A DNA stretch of 64,000 nucleotides from Rhizomicrobium electricum. Its GTDB lineage: Bacteria; Pseudomonadota; Alphaproteobacteria; Micropepsales; Micropepsaceae. The position numbers were made by a program, and so were the translations under genes. The notes beneath the pieces are model-generated. The model was not told the DNA's origin, ran no database searches, and saw nothing but the letters and a program-made list of their open reading frames with translations. The DNA lies in NCBI RefSeq assembly GCF_011762045.1, contig NZ_JAASQS010000010.1, positions 1 to 64,000 of the forward strand, in the 5' to 3' direction. This document shows, piece after piece, positions 47,501 to 53,590 of this stretch. Position 1 is the first letter of the stretch. Every line of letters begins with the position of its first letter.

Positions 47501-48026
47501 GTATGCGGCCGACGGCGGGCCGTTGCAGCGCGATATCGCGCAGAACGCGTTCTTCCGGCAATTGGCGGCGTTCCTGAACCTCGGAACGGTTCCGGATGAT
47601 ATGCACATCTGGCTTTGCCACGTGGATGTGGTGGCGCATGGAATTGTGCTGCTCGCCGAAACCCAGGCTTTGGCGAACGAAACGCATCACCTGGAAAACA
47701 GCATCCGGCGCACCCTCGCCTCCTTCATCGCCGAGGCCGAAAGCATTCGCGTCACTGCCTTCGACGAATTCCTCGACCGCCTGGAGACCGCTATCGACCA
47801 GCCCGAGGCCAATACCGCGTTGACCGAAACGCTGGAGAATTTCGGCCTCTATCGCGGGATTTCGCCGCAGCCCCGGTCGCGGCGGTTCGAAATCGTATCC
47901 ATACGGACCCAAATGCTTCTTACTCAGCTCGGCCTCGCCTGGCCACCAATTCCCGAACAAGGACGGCGGGCCGTTTTGCATCGCGCAGTACGTCTCTTCG
48001 CCCCAACGAAATCGGCTCCCCCATGA
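35529..48026 (+). CDS. four-module non-ribosomal peptide synthetase with terminal reductase
   Basis: A 4165-residue synthetase with order A1-T1-C2-A2-T2-C3-A3-T3-C4-A4-T4-R. Carrier serines are Ser563 (LGGTSL), Ser1608 (LGGNSL), Ser2648 (LGGHSL) and Ser3699 (LGGDSL). Condensation motifs HHxxxDG start at residues 746, 1795 and 2828 and are intact. Adenylation specificity codes read by alignment to GrsA are A1 ILRSIAVGTK, A2 DAWSLGPIIK, A3 DVSSVGAISK, A4 DASSMVGAAK; none gives a firm substrate. A1 lacks the amino-binding Asp (Ile232). No epimerase or starter C domain is seen. The reductase has TGATGYLG at 3799 and Tyr3961-x3-Lys3965, so the chain should leave as an aldehyde or alcohol. The ATG at 35529 has a weak ribosome site; an in-frame TTG lies at 35517. 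Confidence 0.93.
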   Translation: MTALSPPQTMLRATADGPCKRWPAERFHECFEAIADRSPSSAAIISDTTVLTYWDVEVRANALARALVAHGLAQEEPVGVLTERSGLLPIALLAIFKAGGAYVPMGADLPADRLVSMIQQSKMRCLIALDGLEPPDTIVSALEGNASAEEGIAILRPEEIPPDAIARDGARLKTLGKPTDLAAILFTSGSTGRPKGVQLQHDAVLNMAFGHIDAQAITSEDRVLLATAPGFILGFRELCMPLLAGAALVPAPRALLDEPANLLALMSRHRVSVAFFTPSYLRLFDGAIPSGLRCLITAGERPNADDARSYARTIEVWNVHGATEVCGTICMMRVAPNGHGPIPSGRPFANTSVHLLNAEGQDVAPGETGEIYVVGQGLARGYLDQPDLTAASFVPTRYGRAYRTHDLGRWSPEGNLITLGRTSDMVKVSGQAVSLGEIEQTLLLHPDVRRAFVVQHDGKLIAFVESTAEPKPLEDWHAFLGKTLPSYMYPAQVETLAEMPINPAGKADRQALEALAADLHASERRGLAPQGALEQQIAGVWENVLGMHPVLRDDNYFALGGTSLLAIVISQKLQASGITVAARTILTSPTVAALAGKIIQTPAHDSSTLERMEGVATKGQEDFWIAATLGLATTDAQIARILTVRGNVPTPEHWRAAWTNLLARHAALRTAFHAGADGTIRWRTEANDDLPPGAGFRIDDGLAADAGKRLIAEQATAPFSLTEPPLARAGLVRLVTGETLFWFSLHHAAADGVSAALLQDEMHALLLGRPLPEGLNGPAIAAQAEEAYLASPQAEHDSRYWRDLLDGLASAPDEPVFSELPTDHSRPSYPSGKSSVRLVERLDAATVATLTRLAQAQQVGLHALLLTLLAAETRRRSGRSTILLGTSVSVRPAWAETAVGYFVNLPPLALCGNQADTLSAAIRTTQTVLAEALEHAAYPSGLLYREFRQRHPEARSQARTSLFDISLTANPSRICGNAETDFSLSPYVLPDEVTAPAAGLDLAFSHEPLPDGGLELALVWNPDVYRQETAEAWLKSFTAWARWLAEDRMRIEAPVPALRTDEVATLAQWENGPSVSRPAKRVHELIEAIADTDPNRIAIVADTGEWTFSVLEREASRIAQLLIHHGVEHGDAVAVLTECSPSLPAAVVGIWKAGAVYLPLPVEQPSERLAFIAKDASAKIVLALDGLELPATLSAMTVLRPETEPDISAERPACSGSPHDAAYIIYTSGTTGAPKGVVLPHAGVVNVAYATAEAIGLTSEDRVAFVATPGFDASVWELTLGLVNGAAIVPVSRNLRDDPWALKQKYTASGVTVAFHAPSYLRISRETPFAGLRVLLSGGEAPTHDDARAHAYLDFWNPYGPTEATIIVSLGKVNPADDRPLTVGRPISNTCISIRRDDGTRVPPGTTGEVWLGGVGVTSGYLGNPELTAKHFVETSEGRFYRTGDLARWTVDGRLELQGRIDTQVKLHGQRIELDEIERTLQSHPAVTEAVVVMAAAASETKALHAFVRLRPDASMPEEESWRAYLCAHLPQHMIPASITEVASFPLMANGKRDRGALLTRLQTSKSQGKAKTPPTDGLERRIAKAWSDLLGEPVAREDNFFALGGNSLLAVALAHRLSLDLQRPVPARDLFAAPTLAGFSARVAEILHSDTAAAPVLSGVLSKTDLATEGQREFWVAEAAGLDTGTFTIPLIRIVDAYPLEAWRAAWTTLVARHASLRTSFVMDADGVLCRTIAPPQEGPAPFEFSAQPDRTAAIAFVRQRQQAPFSMAAAPLWRTGLVTAADTGEQLFWLALHHSVGDGQSLGILVEELERLLRGDALPDVTGDFADTASREQAYLAGPECREDARYWDDLLAGLPDATFDEAPLDTARSTTATPGTHRFEATLDAATAQRLKTLARAHNTSLHAVMLSLLAIEARRRIGHCDVIIGTTASVRETAAEARVVGYYVNMLPVPVHVPPGALFADILDETGKRLSGALAHARYPFARIYQNHRNRHALARHPARYPVFDIAVTENPPASAPQMRRRAAAYERWETSPGEDMVLSHELQPDGTLLLQWHVNAAIYSRDTAERWLTSLTGWADWLTESPERAQSLLPGLLPQEAELLEVWEYGPQVERPSLRFHELFEQRLDGRGNHPAVLTQSSQQTYAEIERDANTLAHALIQDGAERGSVIGVLTERSAALPAAVLGIWKAGATYLPLSADLPPERLAFMAEDAGLTHLVVLDGLAVPPELADAAPDIVRPETLAAEENRPHVSGSPDDIAYILYTSGSTGRPKGTRICHRSYINMVLSTGEIYGLTPDDRTLMFSSPSFDVSLSDIGLPLAFGATICPLPYDVLRSPTAFQDFLRALKITVADVTPSYLRLFEGADLPTLGILVTGGEAPAPADIRTYAPRLRYYNAYGPTENTISSTMALLSAETDFLSAGRPLPNTSVHICNADGNPVPPGVIGEVWLGGCGLAQDYVGRPDLTAAAFVATPHGRRYRSGDLGRWRANGELEIIGRADDQVKLNGIRVELGEIDSALRTHPDVAQAVVLLDRGDGNDHRLWAFALPRSGRTLPTEEGWRTYLAERLPAYMIPATVIAVDAIPLSDSGKVDKAALKRLLSERSRATEDTELQDGLERDIARIWKELLGVQELHRDDNFFALGGHSLLAIALAHRLEKLLGHPVPARDLFVEPTLRGFAARVRQWTPVAASDVRSDRATEGQREFWVAEQAGLDTRGFVIPLTLVARNAEDIPQSVWRAAWTAVVDRHEALRTGFRTDDAGVLRRFVAAPGTADLEFCACADLPAALSYCQARQSEPFAMVSPPLWRAGIVRVAETKQILFWMALHHSVGDGVSLGILTDDLARFLKQQTPPPLPSSFDLVAGREETYLSSPACQSDARYWQKTLAELSTESDTPFDEWPLDFARPNGRTAQATKGVHIFHACLDETTATRLRAFAHKHGASLHALFLTLLALEVFRRSGRPAFLLGTAASTRETAGEADLVGYFVNMLPVPCRITKEMPVEKVLQTMQAALAEGLQHARYPFARIYQDFRRDQAVSPHPARFPLFDFAVAENPGATDDQIGLHFEALRSDEDYRLRPNTPAQDMVLVHEGRTDGSVHLQWYANAALYEKDTAAAWMDSLVGWARQLASDDRPANTPVPVLLPAEAALLKQWEYGPRVPLPTPDFPARFEQWCTLQPDHPAVVTEQGILSYAAVNARADALAQALKESGCAPHEPIGVFTGRSIALPETVLAIWKAGGCYVPLASELPAERLEFIIQDAGIKRLVVLDGRPLPAALAATGCSVLRPETLTLGSACNHPKLDCSGPAYVIYTSGSTGIPKGVVLSHQGLNNLGIALSGALNIAAEDRVLLTASPAFDAWISDLAMAWAAGAAVVPVVRSEMDDIAGMRAKLPRLGVTVATLPPSYLRLFEHADFPGLRILMTVGEPPVAADAQRYAARLRYINGYGPTENTAATTVGAIVPGMPRLTTGRPLANIDVHICDDHGNPVPPGSIGEVWLGGMGLAIGYLNRPDLTAASFIETQSGRRYRTGDLGRWTLAGDLQILGRSDGQVKLRGQRIELGEIEHLLAAHPSVRQSVVLVGTESDDRQTLWGFVCLKPEADEPRQDAWHAYLAAKLPSYMVPSSVVRVPSIPVSHSGKIDRAALLALVSGQNALPDVAGPLRTPPSSEIEQRIAQVWSEHLKRSFIGREDNFFDLGGDSLGVIAVVNQLRRTFRCAITDLYEHPRLADFAAVCQYRPEHLHTLIRSAKQHWRDYQATLAAYEDERDAALAPEWRAYETRNLAYRGIATDRRDYGHVLLTGATGYLGSYVLRELLADTTRHVTALVRGADDRTARVRLGDVLRYYFGDENGNALLNAPGLTVLASDLRRDGLGLAPRDYDRTAQEIQAIYHCAANVKHFGHYRDFEADNVAATARLLNLAARRCADFHYVSTLSTGGKAPESEFHLFTEYDPVPDVLDENYYVRSKQEAERLVMAARDYLPNASIHRVGNIVYAADGGPLQRDIAQNAFFRQLAAFLNLGTVPDDMHIWLCHVDVVAHGIVLLAETQALANETHHLENSIRRTLASFIAEAESIRVTAFDEFLDRLETAIDQPEANTALTETLENFGLYRGISPQPRSRRFEIVSIRTQMLLTQLGLAWPPIPEQGRRAVLHRAVRLFAPTKSAPP

Positions 48027-49696
48027 ACATTCCGTCGCGCATCGGCATCCTCGGCTTCCTTCAGCGGGAAACGCACGCTCTCAACAAAAAGCTGTTCCTG
48101 CTGACGGCCGTATCGGGCGTCGCCAACGCCATGAATCTGGCGGTCATCAATGCATCGGTCGATACGCTCAAAACCGGCGGGCCGTCGTGGCAGCATTTTC
48201 TGTGGTTCGGCCTCTCGATTGCGCTGTTCGTATACTCGTTGCGCTACGTGCTTTACGAATCCAGCCGGATTGCCGAGAACGCGATTTGCAGCGTCCGGGT
48301 GAGACTGGCCGACAAGATCCGCCGGTCCGATCTCCTCGCCCTGGAAACCATCGGCGGCACCGACATTCATGCCCGCATCAGCCGGGATACGGCAGCCATA
48401 GCGCAATCCGCGCGCCCGCTCTTTTCGGCGGCGCAGTCGGCCGTCATGATCGTCTTTACGCTGGGCTATATCGCGACGGTCTCGCCGGTTGCCATGCTCT
48501 TATGCGCCGGGCTCATCGCCGGTGGCGCCGCGGTGTACCTCAAAGACCGCAAGGGATACGAGGAGGGGCTGAAAAAGTCGTCCGAGAAGGAAGACGAGCT
48601 TTTCTCCTCGCTCACCGGATTATTGGCGGGCTTCAAGGAACTCCGCATCAATCAAGCGAAAAGCGACGACGTATTCGGCGACTTCACGGAGACGGCCGGT
48701 CAGGTGCGCGATGTCCGGACACGGGTCATGATGTTGTTCTCGAACAACATCGTTCTCGTCGAGATGTTCCTCGTCCTCCTCTTGGGAGCGATCGTCTTCG
48801 TGCTTCCGATCTTGTCGGGTTCCTTCACCGGATCAGCAACGAAAATCGTGGCCGCGATTCTGTTTTTCTTCGGGCCCCTCGGCAACGTCGTCACCATGAT
48901 TCCGGTGATATCGCAGGTCAACGTCACGATCGGCAATCTCCAGCGCCTGGAGACAACGCTGGACGATACCTTGGCAAAATCCGCGAGTTACGAAGACGCA
49001 CCGATCATCGACATGAGCGCGTTCAAGGCCATTCGCTTCGACGGCATCGGCTTCACCTATCTCGATCCGGACGGCAATGCGACGTTCCGGGTCGGCCCGA
49101 TCGACTGCACAGTCCGCCACGGCGAGATGCTGTTCCTGGTCGGCGGCAACGGCAGCGGCAAGACGACATTCCTGAAATTGTTCACGGCGCTCTATCAGCC
49201 GCAGCAGGGCGCGATCCGCGTCGACGACGAGCAAATCGGTCCCGCCAACATCCAGTCCTACCGCAACCTGTTCTCGGCGATCTTTTCGGATTTCCACCTG
49301 TTCGACAGGCTGCACGGCTTGCGCGATGCCGCACCGGAGCGCGTCAACGCTCTGCTCAAGCTCATGGGGATTTCGCACAAGACGGCCTTCGTCGACGGGT
49401 ATTTCACCAACACCCGTCTTTCGACCGGACAACGCAAGCGCTTGGCGCTGGTCGTGTCCTATCTCGAAGACAAGGCGGTGTATGTATTCGACGAGGTCGC
49501 GGCCGACCAGGATCCGCATTTCCGGCGCTATTTCTACGAGACCATGCTTCCGGAACTCAAAAAGGCGGGCAAGACGGTCGTGGTCGTAACCCATGATGAC
49601 CGCTATCACCATATCGCCGATCGCGTTCTGCAAATGGACTACGGGACATTGCGCGACACGTCCAATCCCGCAGATCCCAACTCTACCAATACCTGA
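48023..49696 (+). CDS. cyclic-peptide-type ABC exporter (SyrD/PvdE-like)
   Basis: A 557-residue fused membrane-ATPase half-transporter. Six helices fill about residues 1-330. The ATPase follows, with Walker A GGNGSGKTT near 374, signature LSTGQRKRLAL at 466 and Walker B YVFDEVAADQDPHFRRYFY. The LSTGQ signature and the DE-x-AADQDP block are hallmarks of the exporter group that includes SyrD and PvdE, which move non-ribosomal lipopeptides or siderophore precursors out of the cytoplasm. Its ATG overlaps the synthetase stop (ATGA), so it is made with it and probably exports the product to the periplasm. Confidence 0.92.
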   Translation: MNIPSRIGILGFLQRETHALNKKLFLLTAVSGVANAMNLAVINASVDTLKTGGPSWQHFLWFGLSIALFVYSLRYVLYESSRIAENAICSVRVRLADKIRRSDLLALETIGGTDIHARISRDTAAIAQSARPLFSAAQSAVMIVFTLGYIATVSPVAMLLCAGLIAGGAAVYLKDRKGYEEGLKKSSEKEDELFSSLTGLLAGFKELRINQAKSDDVFGDFTETAGQVRDVRTRVMMLFSNNIVLVEMFLVLLLGAIVFVLPILSGSFTGSATKIVAAILFFFGPLGNVVTMIPVISQVNVTIGNLQRLETTLDDTLAKSASYEDAPIIDMSAFKAIRFDGIGFTYLDPDGNATFRVGPIDCTVRHGEMLFLVGGNGSGKTTFLKLFTALYQPQQGAIRVDDEQIGPANIQSYRNLFSAIFSDFHLFDRLHGLRDAAPERVNALLKLMGISHKTAFVDGYFTNTRLSTGQRKRLALVVSYLEDKAVYVFDEVAADQDPHFRRYFYETMLPELKKAGKTVVVVTHDDRYHHIADRVLQMDYGTLRDTSNPADPNSTNT

Positions 49697-49736
49697 TCTC
49701 AAACAAGCGCAGTGCTTCCCCGTAGGAGGGTAGCGA

Positions 49737-50615
49737 ATGAAAAAGTTTCTGGAAAAGTTTCTGCAGTGGTTCACCGATGTCCGTCGGCACTTCAAAGCCC
49801 ACGTCCGGCGGCAAAAGCCGTATTGGATCCTCGGCGGATTCCTGTTCGTCTTCGCGGCCGTATTCTTCCACGACACCTACATCGTTTCGATTCACTCCGG
49901 ACAATTGGGAATACTGTGGCGGCGTTTGGGCGGCGGGACCGTCATCGACACGGTGTACGGGGAAGGAATTCACCTGATCCTGCCGATCAACAAAATGTAC
50001 GTCTACAACGTCCGCACCCAACAGTTCAGGGACACGATCGATGCCCTGACTGTCGACGGCTTGAACGTTCGCGTCCGGTATTCCGTCCGCTACTTTCTGC
50101 CGGCGGAAACCCTGCCGCTGTTGCACCAGCGCGTCGGGCCGGATTACGCCAACGTGGTAATCCGCGCGGAAATGCGCTCGGTCGTCCGATCCGTATTCGG
50201 CCAGTACAAACCGGAAGAGATCTACACGACGCAGAAGGCTATCCAGGAACGGGTCAGTGAGCTGGCGAAGATACGCCTCGAAGCGCGCTTTATCGATCTC
50301 GACGACGTCCCGCTCGAAAGCATCACGCTGCCGCCCAGGATCTCGCAGGCCATCGAAAGCAAGATGGCCTACCAACAACTGGAAGGTGAATACGTCTACA
50401 AGCTGTCGATTGCGGAAAAAGAAGCCGAGCGCCGGCGCATAGAAGCGAATGGACTGAAGGTCTATAATGACACCGTCGACAAAAGCCTCACGTCGTCTGT
50501 CTTGAGCTGGTATGGCGTCCAAGCGACCCAAGAGCTTGCCAAATCGCCCAACGCCAAGACCGTGGTCATTGGAGCGGGAAAATCCGGCCTGCCGATTATT
50601 CTCGGAAAGGACTGA
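49737..50615 (+). CDS. SPFH/prohibitin-like membrane protein
   Basis: A 292-residue band-7 protein. A cytoplasmic basic N-terminus (about 27 residues) leads to one helix (YWILGGFLFVFAAVFF, about 29-46). Then come the SPFH beta-rich domain (GQLGILWRRLGGGTV..GIHLILPINKMYVYNVRTQQ) and a coiled helix rich in E/K/A (YKLSIAEKEAERRRIEANGLK). Such proteins form large oligomeric rings that organise membrane domains and regulate proteases. It follows the exporter by 40 bases and precedes the binding protein by 4, so it is co-transcribed with the peptide genes. Linking a prohibitin-like scaffold to an export system is unusual. Confidence 0.85.
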   Translation: MKKFLEKFLQWFTDVRRHFKAHVRRQKPYWILGGFLFVFAAVFFHDTYIVSIHSGQLGILWRRLGGGTVIDTVYGEGIHLILPINKMYVYNVRTQQFRDTIDALTVDGLNVRVRYSVRYFLPAETLPLLHQRVGPDYANVVIRAEMRSVVRSVFGQYKPEEIYTTQKAIQERVSELAKIRLEARFIDLDDVPLESITLPPRISQAIESKMAYQQLEGEYVYKLSIAEKEAERRRIEANGLKVYNDTVDKSLTSSVLSWYGVQATQELAKSPNAKTVVIGAGKSGLPIILGKD

Positions 50616-50619
50616 CGGG

Positions 50620-51786
50620 ATGAGAAAACTGCTCTTCTGGGCGGCGGGGCTGGTGGCGCTGGTGGCGTTGGTCCTTCTTTTGATGCCGCAGTGGACGTCG
50701 CCGCAGAAAATGGGCGCGCATCGGTTCGCCTATCTCGAAAAGCACCATGACGAACTGGTGGTCGGCATAAGTTGGCCGATCGCGGAGGAACAGGACGGCA
50801 TGGTTGATGGACTGACTCTGGCACGAGACGAGATCAATGCCCGCAAGATTCCGGGCATCCCGCCGATCCGCTTGGTGATCCGCGACGACAAGAACGATTG
50901 GAGGACGGCGCGCGACGTCGCCCTCGAATTCGCCAATACGCCCGAGATGAGCGCCGTCATCGGCTATTATGAAGACGGCGTCGCCATACGAGCCTCGCAG
51001 ATTCTGGAAGCCAGTCGGCTTTTGCACTTTGCCGTGAATGCCAACAACCGGGCCATGACCTCTCATGGCTACAAATATATCGTCCGCACCGTTCAGGCCA
51101 CCGACCAGATTTCACGGTTCCTTGCCGTTTCCTCCCCGTCGGGCCGTAACCCGCAGAAGTACGCGATGGTCTGGGAGGGCGACGCCTACGGCCAGGACAT
51201 TGCCTATCAGTATCGCATCGCCCAGGACGCGCTCGGGAGTGAATTGGTTTATCAAGCCCCTTATCCTGCCGGCCGCCCAGACTTCCGCCTGACAGTCAAT
51301 CAACTGAAGGGGATCAAGGTCGACGTCATCATGTTCTCGTCCGGAAACGATGCGAATACGGCTGCGTTTCTGCGCCAGGCCCGTCGCGTCGGTATCACAG
51401 CGCCTATTCTGGTTGCCTGCGACCGGAGCAGCGATTTTGCCGGCATCTCCGCCGCGGACTTGCGGAACACCACGTTTATCCGTCTCTACAACGTTGCCGC
51501 CAAAACGCCGGAGAACCGGAAATTCGTAGCGGCCTTTCGGGCCCGCTACGGCCGAGACCCCGATACGTCGGCGGCGCAAGGCTATGACGCGCTTCAAATC
51601 CTGGCGAACGCGGTCAGGATCACAGGAACATTGAACCCGCTCGATCTAGCATTCACCGTCCGATACAAGCCCGCCTGGATCGGAGCCAACGGCGAATATC
51701 GCTTCGATGGCAACGGAGAGTTGAAGGAAAAACCGCTTTTCGCGGAACGCCACGATTCCGAAGGCAACGTGACGGTAGCCAAATGA
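50620..51786 (+). CDS. membrane-anchored LivJ-like (type I) solute-binding protein
   Basis: A 388-residue protein starting with one hydrophobic helix (LLFWAAGLVALVALVLLLMP, residues 4-23) with no clear cleavage site or lipobox. A periplasmic binding fold type I follows: VVGISWPIAEEQDGMVDGLTLARDEINARK, the VIGYYEDGVAIRASQILE loop and the YGRDPDTSAAQGYDALQIL C-terminal region typical of branched-chain amino acid/amide receptors. No permease or ATPase of the Liv type is nearby. It is therefore probably an anchored sensor or chaperone in the periplasm, perhaps for the exported peptide, acting with the SPFH protein encoded 4 bases upstream. Confidence 0.8.
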   Translation: MRKLLFWAAGLVALVALVLLLMPQWTSPQKMGAHRFAYLEKHHDELVVGISWPIAEEQDGMVDGLTLARDEINARKIPGIPPIRLVIRDDKNDWRTARDVALEFANTPEMSAVIGYYEDGVAIRASQILEASRLLHFAVNANNRAMTSHGYKYIVRTVQATDQISRFLAVSSPSGRNPQKYAMVWEGDAYGQDIAYQYRIAQDALGSELVYQAPYPAGRPDFRLTVNQLKGIKVDVIMFSSGNDANTAAFLRQARRVGITAPILVACDRSSDFAGISAADLRNTTFIRLYNVAAKTPENRKFVAAFRARYGRDPDTSAAQGYDALQILANAVRITGTLNPLDLAFTVRYKPAWIGANGEYRFDGNGELKEKPLFAERHDSEGNVTVAK

Positions 51787-51884
51787 ACCTTTGACTTTGT
51801 GTTTTCGGCGGGAACGACCGGCAAGTGGATGGTCGCCCCGATTGGACAGGCGATTAGCGGTCGCCGGAAGGGAATGCCACCTGG

Positions 51885-52649
51885 CTACGCACCCAAGATG
51901 TTGTAGCCGCCGTCGACATAGCAAACTTCGCCGGTGATAGCGCGCGCTCCGTCGCCGACTAGAAATGCCGCAAGATTGCCGACATCGTCGATATCCGCCA
52001 TGTGCTTAAGCGGCGTCTGCTGCCTCGCGTAGTCAAGCGTGGTCTCGAAGTTTTTCACGCCGCTCGCGGCTCGCGTTTTTATCGGCCCCGGTGAAATGGC
52101 GTTCACGCGAATACCTTTTCCGCCCAACTCGGCCGCCATATAGCGCGTGCAAGCCTCCAATGCCGCTTTGACCGGTCCCATCATGCCGTAGGCGGGAATG
52201 ACCCTTTCGGCGCCCAAATACGACATGGTGACAAGAGAGCCGCCCCGATCCATGAGCGGCTCCGCCAACCTCGCCATGCGAACGAAAGAATGACAGGAGA
52301 TGTCCATCGCCAGGCTGAAGCCAGCGAACGAACTATCCACCAGACGGCCCAGAAGATCTTCTTTGGGCGAAAACGCGACCGAGTGAACCAGAAAATCGAG
52401 GCGGCCCCATTCGGTACGGACGCGGTCGAACACCGCCTCGATCTGTCCAGGAATGCGAAGATCGAGCGGCTCGATGATCGTAGCGTCCAGCTTCTCCGCA
52501 AGAGGACGGACATACGGCTCCGCCTTGGCATTGAGATAGGTTATGGCCAGATCGGCACCTTCGCGACGAAACGCTCTGGCACAGCCGTAGGCAATGCTGT
52601 CTTGATTGGCGATCCCGAAAACGAGACCACGCTTTCCGTTCAACGTCAT
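51885..52649 (-). CDS. fabI: enoyl-ACP reductase FabI (rhizobial FabI2-like)
   Basis: A 254-residue FabI. The atypical SDR motif GIANQDSIAYGCARAF and the active-site residues Tyr144, Tyr154 and Lys161 (SYLG...YGMMGPVKAALE) match E. coli FabI Tyr146, Tyr156 and Lys163. The HSVAFSPKEDLLGRLVD...SCHSFVRMARLAEPLM block is typical of the second FabI type of Rhizobiales. Ala92 replaces the E. coli Gly93 that contacts triclosan, as is common in alphaproteobacteria. It reduces trans-2-enoyl-ACP (or CoA-like) chains with NADH. It is the last gene of the leftward CoA operon, 9 bases after the hydroxyacyl-CoA dehydrogenase, and convergent with the peptide operon. Confidence 0.88.
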   Translation of the reverse strand: MTLNGKRGLVFGIANQDSIAYGCARAFRREGADLAITYLNAKAEPYVRPLAEKLDATIIEPLDLRIPGQIEAVFDRVRTEWGRLDFLVHSVAFSPKEDLLGRLVDSSFAGFSLAMDISCHSFVRMARLAEPLMDRGGSLVTMSYLGAERVIPAYGMMGPVKAALEACTRYMAAELGGKGIRVNAISPGPIKTRAASGVKNFETTLDYARQQTPLKHMADIDDVGNLAAFLVGDGARAITGEVCYVDGGYNILGA

Positions 52650-52658
52650 GTGTCTGGC

Positions 52659-53534
52659 TTATCGCGTCGGGACCGGCTGTTCGCCGTGGTAATCGTAGAA
52701 ACCGCGGCCCGTTTTGCGGCCGTGCCAGCCGGCTTCGACATATTTAATCAGCAGCGGACAAGGCCGATATTTGGAATCACCGAGACCCGTGTGCATCACT
52801 TCCATGGCATAGAGCAACGTATCGAGGCCGATGAAGTCGGCCAGTTGCAGCGGGCCCATCGGGTGGTTGGCGCCAAGCTTCATGCAGGTGTCGATCGCTT
52901 CGATGGTCCCGACACCTTCGTAAAGCGTGTAGACGGCTTCGTTGATCAGCGGCAGAAGGATACGGTTGACGATAAAACCTGGGAAATCACCGGCTTCGGC
53001 CGGAGTTTTGCCGACCCGCCGCACCACCGCGAGCACAGCCTCATAAGTGGCGTCCGCCGTGGCAATTCCGCGGATCACTTCCACCAATTTCATCATCGGA
53101 ACCGGATTGAAGAAGTGCAGTCCGATGAAACGCTCGGGGCGTCCCGATGCAGCCGCGAGCCGCGTCACCGAAATGCACGAGGTGTTGGTGGCGATAATGG
53201 TCTCCGGCTTCAGGATTTTTGCCAACTCCTGGAAGATGGACTTTTTCACGGCGTCGTTCTCGACCACCGACTCGATCACCAGATCGCAATCGGCGAGACC
53301 ACCCAGTTCGACAACCGGCTTGATCCGCGCGATCGCCGGTTCGATGTCGGTCTCCTTGATGATATCGCGCCCGGCCTGACGGCCCATATTCTTGCGGATC
53401 GCCCCGATGGCCTTGTCGATCAAGCTTGAGTTCACGTCCGACAGCGACACGTCATATCCCGCCAATGCCAGAACGTGCGCAATACCGCCGCCCATCTGAC
53501 CGGCGCCGATGACTCCTACGCGTTCGATAGTCAT
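52659..53534 (-). CDS. 3-hydroxybutyryl-CoA dehydrogenase
   Basis: A 291-residue 3-hydroxyacyl-CoA dehydrogenase of the PaaH/Hbd type. It has GVIGAGQMGGGIAHVLALAGYDV for NAD binding, VIESVVEND, the catalytic His in FIGLHFFNPVPMMKLVEVI, and the C-terminal dimer domain starting PGFIVNRILLPLINEA. It would oxidise (S)-3-hydroxyacyl-CoA to 3-oxoacyl-CoA. AGGAGG lies ahead of the ATG. It is the step before the thiolases encoded upstream, so the operon encodes most of a beta-oxidation spiral. Confidence 0.9.
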   Translation of the reverse strand: MTIERVGVIGAGQMGGGIAHVLALAGYDVSLSDVNSSLIDKAIGAIRKNMGRQAGRDIIKETDIEPAIARIKPVVELGGLADCDLVIESVVENDAVKKSIFQELAKILKPETIIATNTSCISVTRLAAASGRPERFIGLHFFNPVPMMKLVEVIRGIATADATYEAVLAVVRRVGKTPAEAGDFPGFIVNRILLPLINEAVYTLYEGVGTIEAIDTCMKLGANHPMGPLQLADFIGLDTLLYAMEVMHTGLGDSKYRPCPLLIKYVEAGWHGRKTGRGFYDYHGEQPVPTR

Positions 53535-53590
53535 TTTGTCCTCCTTGGCGCGGCTTCAGCCGAACGCCTTCATGAGTTGTTCCGGTTTGC

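Noticed and set aside
32421-51786. Search for an MbtH-like protein, epimerase domain, thioesterase or regulator gene in the peptide locus
   Set aside because: None was found by motif reading; small frames checked there lack the NxEgQyS-type MbtH pattern.
51885-52649. FabI next to the peptide locus as a possible self-resistance target copy
   Set aside because: It is convergent with the peptide operon, 9 bases from a CoA dehydrogenase on its own strand, and has the ordinary rhizobial FabI2 sequence, so it belongs to the CoA operon.
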